Origin: Athripsodes cinereus
Lineage: Eukaryota; Arthropoda; Insecta; Trichoptera; Leptoceridae
Assembly: GCA_947579605.1 (NCBI GenBank)
Contig: OX388318.1
Location: forward strand, 4,402,001 to 4,466,000
Length of the DNA stretch: 64,000 bases
Reading direction: 5' to 3'
A program made the position numbers and the translations under genes. The notes beneath the pieces are model-generated. The model was given only the letters and a program-made list of their open reading frames with translations, did not search any database and was not told the DNA's origin. Below are positions 26,601 through 32,600 of the stretch, piece after piece. Within the stretch, counting starts at the first letter, position 1, and every line of letters begins with the position of its first letter.

Positions 26601-29600
26601 TATAACCTTTCAAGCGACCCCCGTATATTATAGAGCAGAAGATACAATATTGTTGTCAGATTTCCATGTGAAATAATATCGCTTTGTTTCACAATTTTTT
26701 TCATACCTTTATAGAGCGGATTGTATTATCATTATTTATTTTATTTTCGCTCATGTTCGGGATTTAAGCAAAAGCTGCTATTATTGTTTTGTAAGATTAT
26801 AGCGAATATCTGAAAGATTTCAGCAAGATAGATAGACAGCCAAATAAAAGTATTTTTTTATACGAAAAAACAAAATTATTCAAGAGAAATAGGTTCATCC
26901 TCTCAAAATACATCCATGAGAAGCACTCAGAGATTTGTAGAAAATGAAATGAATTATGATGCAAAATCGCTTCAATATCTTGTCATCCTATGAAGTTGAA
27001 TGGACGCAATTGTTAAATATTCGTAAGAAACAACATACCGTGTTGCTTTACAAGCACCTTCAATTTACAGAATACTCGAAAACTCACAAAAAATAGTGGT
27101 TAACCTATTTTATTTCAGGGGTTCAAGGATGTTATAAATATTTTTTCATGAATTTTGTATTTATGAATATGAATTCCATTTCATTGTGCTTGAAAATTGT
27201 AAAAATTTAACCCTGTAAGGATCTATACGTTTACTGAGATTTTACCTTCCATCGCACGAAACAGGGACGGCATGACATGTGGGACTTGGCATCTCGGTGC
27301 CCCCTGCTATTCTCCTTCTTCCCGGTAAGGCTCCCTCCCACTCCCTACCGCGCCCGAGTTGGCTCAGGGCATCAGCGCCTACCTCCAACACACCGGAGCC
27401 GCAGAGGCGTTCACCAGCTCGATTGGCATACTGTAAAAGAAGATTTTTTTGTGAACTTTAGGTTGAACTAAATTAGGTCAAATATTATTACACAGTAAAA
27501 GAAATCTTTCATTTGGCTAAGAAAATTTGGCTAAGATCCATGTCTGACTACGCATTATCAAAACTTCCATTTTTTGTTGAGAATTCGGTTGATAATTTCC
27601 ATTTGAGCAGTGTTTTTTGTTGTTGTTGAAAAAATGATTTTTCGTGCAATATTTTTCTTTATCAACAAATACACAATTTTGAAAAAAATCGGTCTAAACT
27701 CGTTCAAAACAATGTTAAAAATAACTAAATCAAATATTTTATCAAAACTCGATATTGGCGTGTAAAAATATCTTTCCTGTAAGATTACAAAGTAATAAAG
27801 CATATATCGAGTTTTGACAAAACTCTCTTCGATATTCCAACTATAAATTGATAAGATTTTTTTAAATATGGTCAGATACTTACTTGTATCCTACAGTGTT
27901 CGTCTGTAATGTGAACTGCATCTTTAACCCTTTGTAGCGCCGCTAGCAAAGCTCTTGCAGCTCCAGCTTGCGCTAGAGGTCTGGCTAATCCTCTTGTGAG
28001 TTGGCTGAGTTCTCTAAACCAGGCACTGGCGTGTGTGCTCTCCACGATTACCTGAAAGAGACAAATTAGATTAAATTCTTTTCTTTTTATTCCCCACCAA
28101 TCCTCCTTTCGCGAGCACAGAACAAAAACCAACCCCCTCCATACAGAGCGATTCTGACCCGATTGAATTGTTAATGTCACGGAATGAGGGTAATGTCATT
28201 GAAAGAGGATCGAAATTACTCTGAACGAAAGAACGGTGCTCATTATACCAACTATCATTTGACATTCTTAAAATACGATCCAACTAAGACTGTCGGCTCT
28301 TTCATGTCACAAAGACTACAGATTTTCAATAGGCTTTGAATTAATAATCATTGGACATTTTCAAAATATGATTTAGTCGCAGATATAATAATATGTAATC
28401 GTTTATTAATAAAATTAAAGTGTAGTACGCATTTGCTTGTCAAAAATATAACTATGTCGTATTGATTTACCGAAAAAATCTACATTGCAAAAATATATGA
28501 GATTATAAACTATCTTTTTGATAAAGGTAAAATCGCTTCTAAGCCTAATCCGTTAAAGAAAAAAGGGCTAAGGAAGAAAACCAGTAGGTAAACGAGAATA
28601 TGTATAATAATCTGGTCCCTTTAACTATCGTTTATTGGGATTCTATTCTAATTTGAATCGGATTTAGAGGAAAAAATAATATCTAGGCGCTCCTCGATTA
28701 TCGTACACAATCGATTCCTGAAGTGTGGGAATGTTGAAATGTTCGGAAGTACATAAATGTAAAAAATATACACCTAAAATGTGTTTTCAAGTAATTATTT
28801 ATTGAAACGTTTAAACTTACTAGTAAACTATGAAAAGTTGAAATAATTTCAGGTGTTTTCAATCAAAAATTGACATGATTTTGTCGAGTAACACATTGAT
28901 TTTAAATATTTGAGAAAGATTTTAAAAGCTTTGTTACATAATTTTTCTATGTTGAATTGTAAATTGTTTGAATATATCTATTTACCCCATCACATCATCA
29001 AGTAAGATAGCCAATAGACTCATTGCTTATAATAATAAGCATACAAGTTTTTCTCTCCGTGCCGAAAAAGTTAAGACATCCAAGACGGAGGGTAAAACCT
29101 CATCACAACTAAATTGAAAACGTTGAATGTTTTACATATAAATGATATTTTAATAAAACTTGACTTTCACAGGGCAATGGAAACACTTATGAAAATCAAT
29201 TTTTTGCTGGAGACTCCACAGATGTGTTAACACATGGATATGATTGTGGATCACAGCTTAATAATTTTCTGTGCAATTGATCCACAATCTATTTATTGTT
29301 TATGGTGACATTTAGATGATCTGTGTTTTTCTATGTAATATCACTCTCATTGTCATAACCTGTGTGAATAAAGTGTTCCTTTAACAAACTTCGACACGTC
29401 TTTCAATAAAAATCCCGAATGCATTTCCCAGGCTAAAAGTTGAAATACAACAGTGTGAGAGTAAAATGTGCGAATGTCATGGGCAGACTGTATTCTGATT
29501 TTTTCTCCAAGTATTGACTCTCAAAGGCTACCCAAAATATAATATTACTTAAAATGCCAACTAACTAAGAAGATCTCTTCTTTATGTTTTGAAATCATTA

Positions 29601-32600
29601 TTATCTTTGCATCGACAAAGTCTATATAATTATTAGAACAATCTCATGTTTTATACTAATTTGTAAACCCGGCTTCGTTCATGGAGCAAATAATCATCAA
29701 AAAGGAAAATAAGCGGTAAGTTTTCACGAATATTTGTCTTTCATATGACAGTTATAATAATAATTCATTGAATAACTCAACAATTAATGCTGATACAACA
29801 ATATAATATACATACAAACTATTTAATTAAAACAGTTATCGAATCATATCTCCCTTATAGAGACAAGTCTCGTGTAAAGGAGGGTTTTTCAAATATCTAT
29901 CTTTCAAGGGACAGTCGTGTTTTAAGAATGTCTGTAAAACTATATTTTAATTTTGTAAAACTCCATGTTTATTATATGGAAGAAAATACAATTTGTTTTA
30001 GTTCAATTGAATGGCGACCAGCAGGGCTACTCTTGACAAAACTAAACACGATCTTAATCTAGTCTTGATCTTGATCATACGACGCACGAAGGGACTATGG
30101 TCAAAAACACCGCGCTACCGCTAACGCGCGATCGCTTTGTGTGTATTTTTGGCCAATAGTCACTTCGTGCGTCGTATGATCAAGATCAAGACTAGATTAA
30201 GATCGTGTTTAGTTTTGTCAAGAGTAGCCCTGCTGATTTCGACTTATAAAGTCATTGTCAAATTAATTACTTCAAGGCTTTATAAGTCGAAACCAGGTCA
30301 CTATTCAATTAAATATTAAGTAAAACTAAAACAAATTGTGTTTTCTTCCATATATAAACATGGAGTTTTACAAAATAAACGCCGACTCAATAAATAAACA
30401 CAAACTGAAAATAAAAATAAACATTTCTTGTAAGTAAAGTCCATTTCCCGATATCCAATTGAGTCAAAAAAGTCATAACATAAACACAAACTGTTTGAGT
30501 TTTAATATACCTATTTAATAAGAGGTATAGTAACCTGACTTAGAGTTACAAAGTGACTGTCAAAAACCTTATCGAATAAAGTATAAATCAAACAGTTTGT
30601 TTTTTTTACACAATTTCCATTAAAAAGGACACTCGAAATGTTACAGAAAAGAATGGGAGAACTATTCATTGCCGGAGATAATAATAATTATGTCACAAAC
30701 TTTAAATAAATGAACAAACTGGAATATTTCTTTAAGAATTATAATAAATAAATCTACGTATAGGTACTATTTATACCTATGAAGTTGCGACCCTACAACA
30801 CTGACATCATTAGTGAAAATAAAAATATGAGACAATATTATTATATCGATATATTCCTATTATCTGTATTATTATTACTGTATAAGAAACATTCTGATTT
30901 GTGAAGGGTATAGAATCAAGGTAACATCGATACATTCTTAAATAAATATTGAATTATGAATGCAGGAAATTATTAGACAATATTAAAGTGTTGTTTACGT
31001 GCCAAAGCACCTCAAGGCCACTGTACAATTCATCAATTCTAGGACGTTAGATCGACGTCATGTTATAAATATAGATAAATAGATAGATTAAATGAGAATA
31101 ATACCAATAATAATAAAATTTTATTGACAGAAAATAATAATATAATTGTACAAACACACATAATAAATAAAAACAATGATCTGTCAAATGGCGGGCTTGT
31201 TGCAGTGCAACATCTTTCTGCCAAACATAAACTCGGATACATGAAGGAATGTTTATTTTCGCTGGAGTTCGCTGTAGTTTATTTGACTGGTACAGTGAAA
31301 GTTCGAGTAGATACTTTACCAATTCGAGTAAAAACTTTACCACCACGGCATGTCCCACGAATGAGGCAGCCAACGTTCGGATTTTATACCTAACATAGTG
31401 GAAATTAAACAGTAAATAATAATATTTTTATTTTTTAATTAATCAAAATCAAAAATGGATTTCCAAAGTGTAAACACGAAAACTCTTGAATTATTAATAT
31501 TCCCAAGTAAAGAAATATCTGCGTATCAACAAGAGATGTGGCATGATTTTGATTTCAGAACAAATAATGGGAAATTTATTTTGAAAAACGATATTATTAA
31601 GCTTCTTCCAGTCAACGTGGGCGTAGTGAAAAAGACGCCGACGGATAAGAAATAAATGAAAAACAAATGCTTCAGAGCTTGGTTTGTTTTACTGAGAAGC
31701 AACTGAGTACTATATCTTTACAGAAACTCTTATACGCCCTCTGCTTTTAAATTTAGATAAAAGACAAATGAAATGTAATAAAACATTTCTGAGAAAAATC
31801 GATACTTATAACGAGATCAACGTCACAAAATTGTTTGAAATGATTTACAATAAATACATTATAAGTAATTCATTTTATTTATTTCTCTTCTTCTTGACTG
31901 TAGAATCTTTGGTAAATTTCTACGATAGGTTATCCGGCATATCTCACAAGTGGACCAGCCGCATGCAATAAATAGACAAGTGTTCGAAAAACAGGCATTT
32001 TTTCATCTTCAATTCAGCGATAAGGTATGTCACCCAACTTGAACGCCTTTACTTTTATTGGTACGGGCAGGTTAACTTGCATGTTTGTTACGTGCAGTTT
32101 GTCAGCTGGCCACCCCACTAGGGGGAATTCTGTGATGGTATGTACTCGTATGTATGTATGATTTACATAGTCCGATTTTCGGTATCCGATAAGTTTTCGT
32201 TATTTATCCCACAGTGTGAATAAAGTCTTATGTACAGTTCGTAGTTGTGGTGTAGGTTAGGTACCTACATATACATAAATAGTGGCCAACTGAACGTGTC
32301 GAACGAGTTGAAGTGTCTTTTCAAATGACTTTGTTGATTGCTTCTGTCGAAGAGTTCACAAGTTTTCCACTTCGTTCTCAACGACCGACAACTTATTTAT
32401 TATTTGTATTTATTACCCTACAACTTACTGTAGTTACCTACATACAAAATACTAACAATATGTTCAATGTTCTATAACATTGACACATGAGGTTTGCAGA
32501 TGAGTAAACATGGTGACAAAATGTGACTTTTGTCCTTCAAATATATATATTTGATTTTGAGAATTTGAGAAGTTTATGTAACCTAATCAAAAAACTCATC

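Noticed and set aside
27277..27471. Two overlapping plus-strand frames over a GC-rich block
   Set aside because: The block is the Pde8 PAS exon on the minus strand; GC richness alone creates long frames on the other strand.
31047..31393. Frames of 108 and 89 codons on opposite strands
   Set aside because: No domain is recognisable on either strand, composition is AT-driven and no splice or promoter context was seen.
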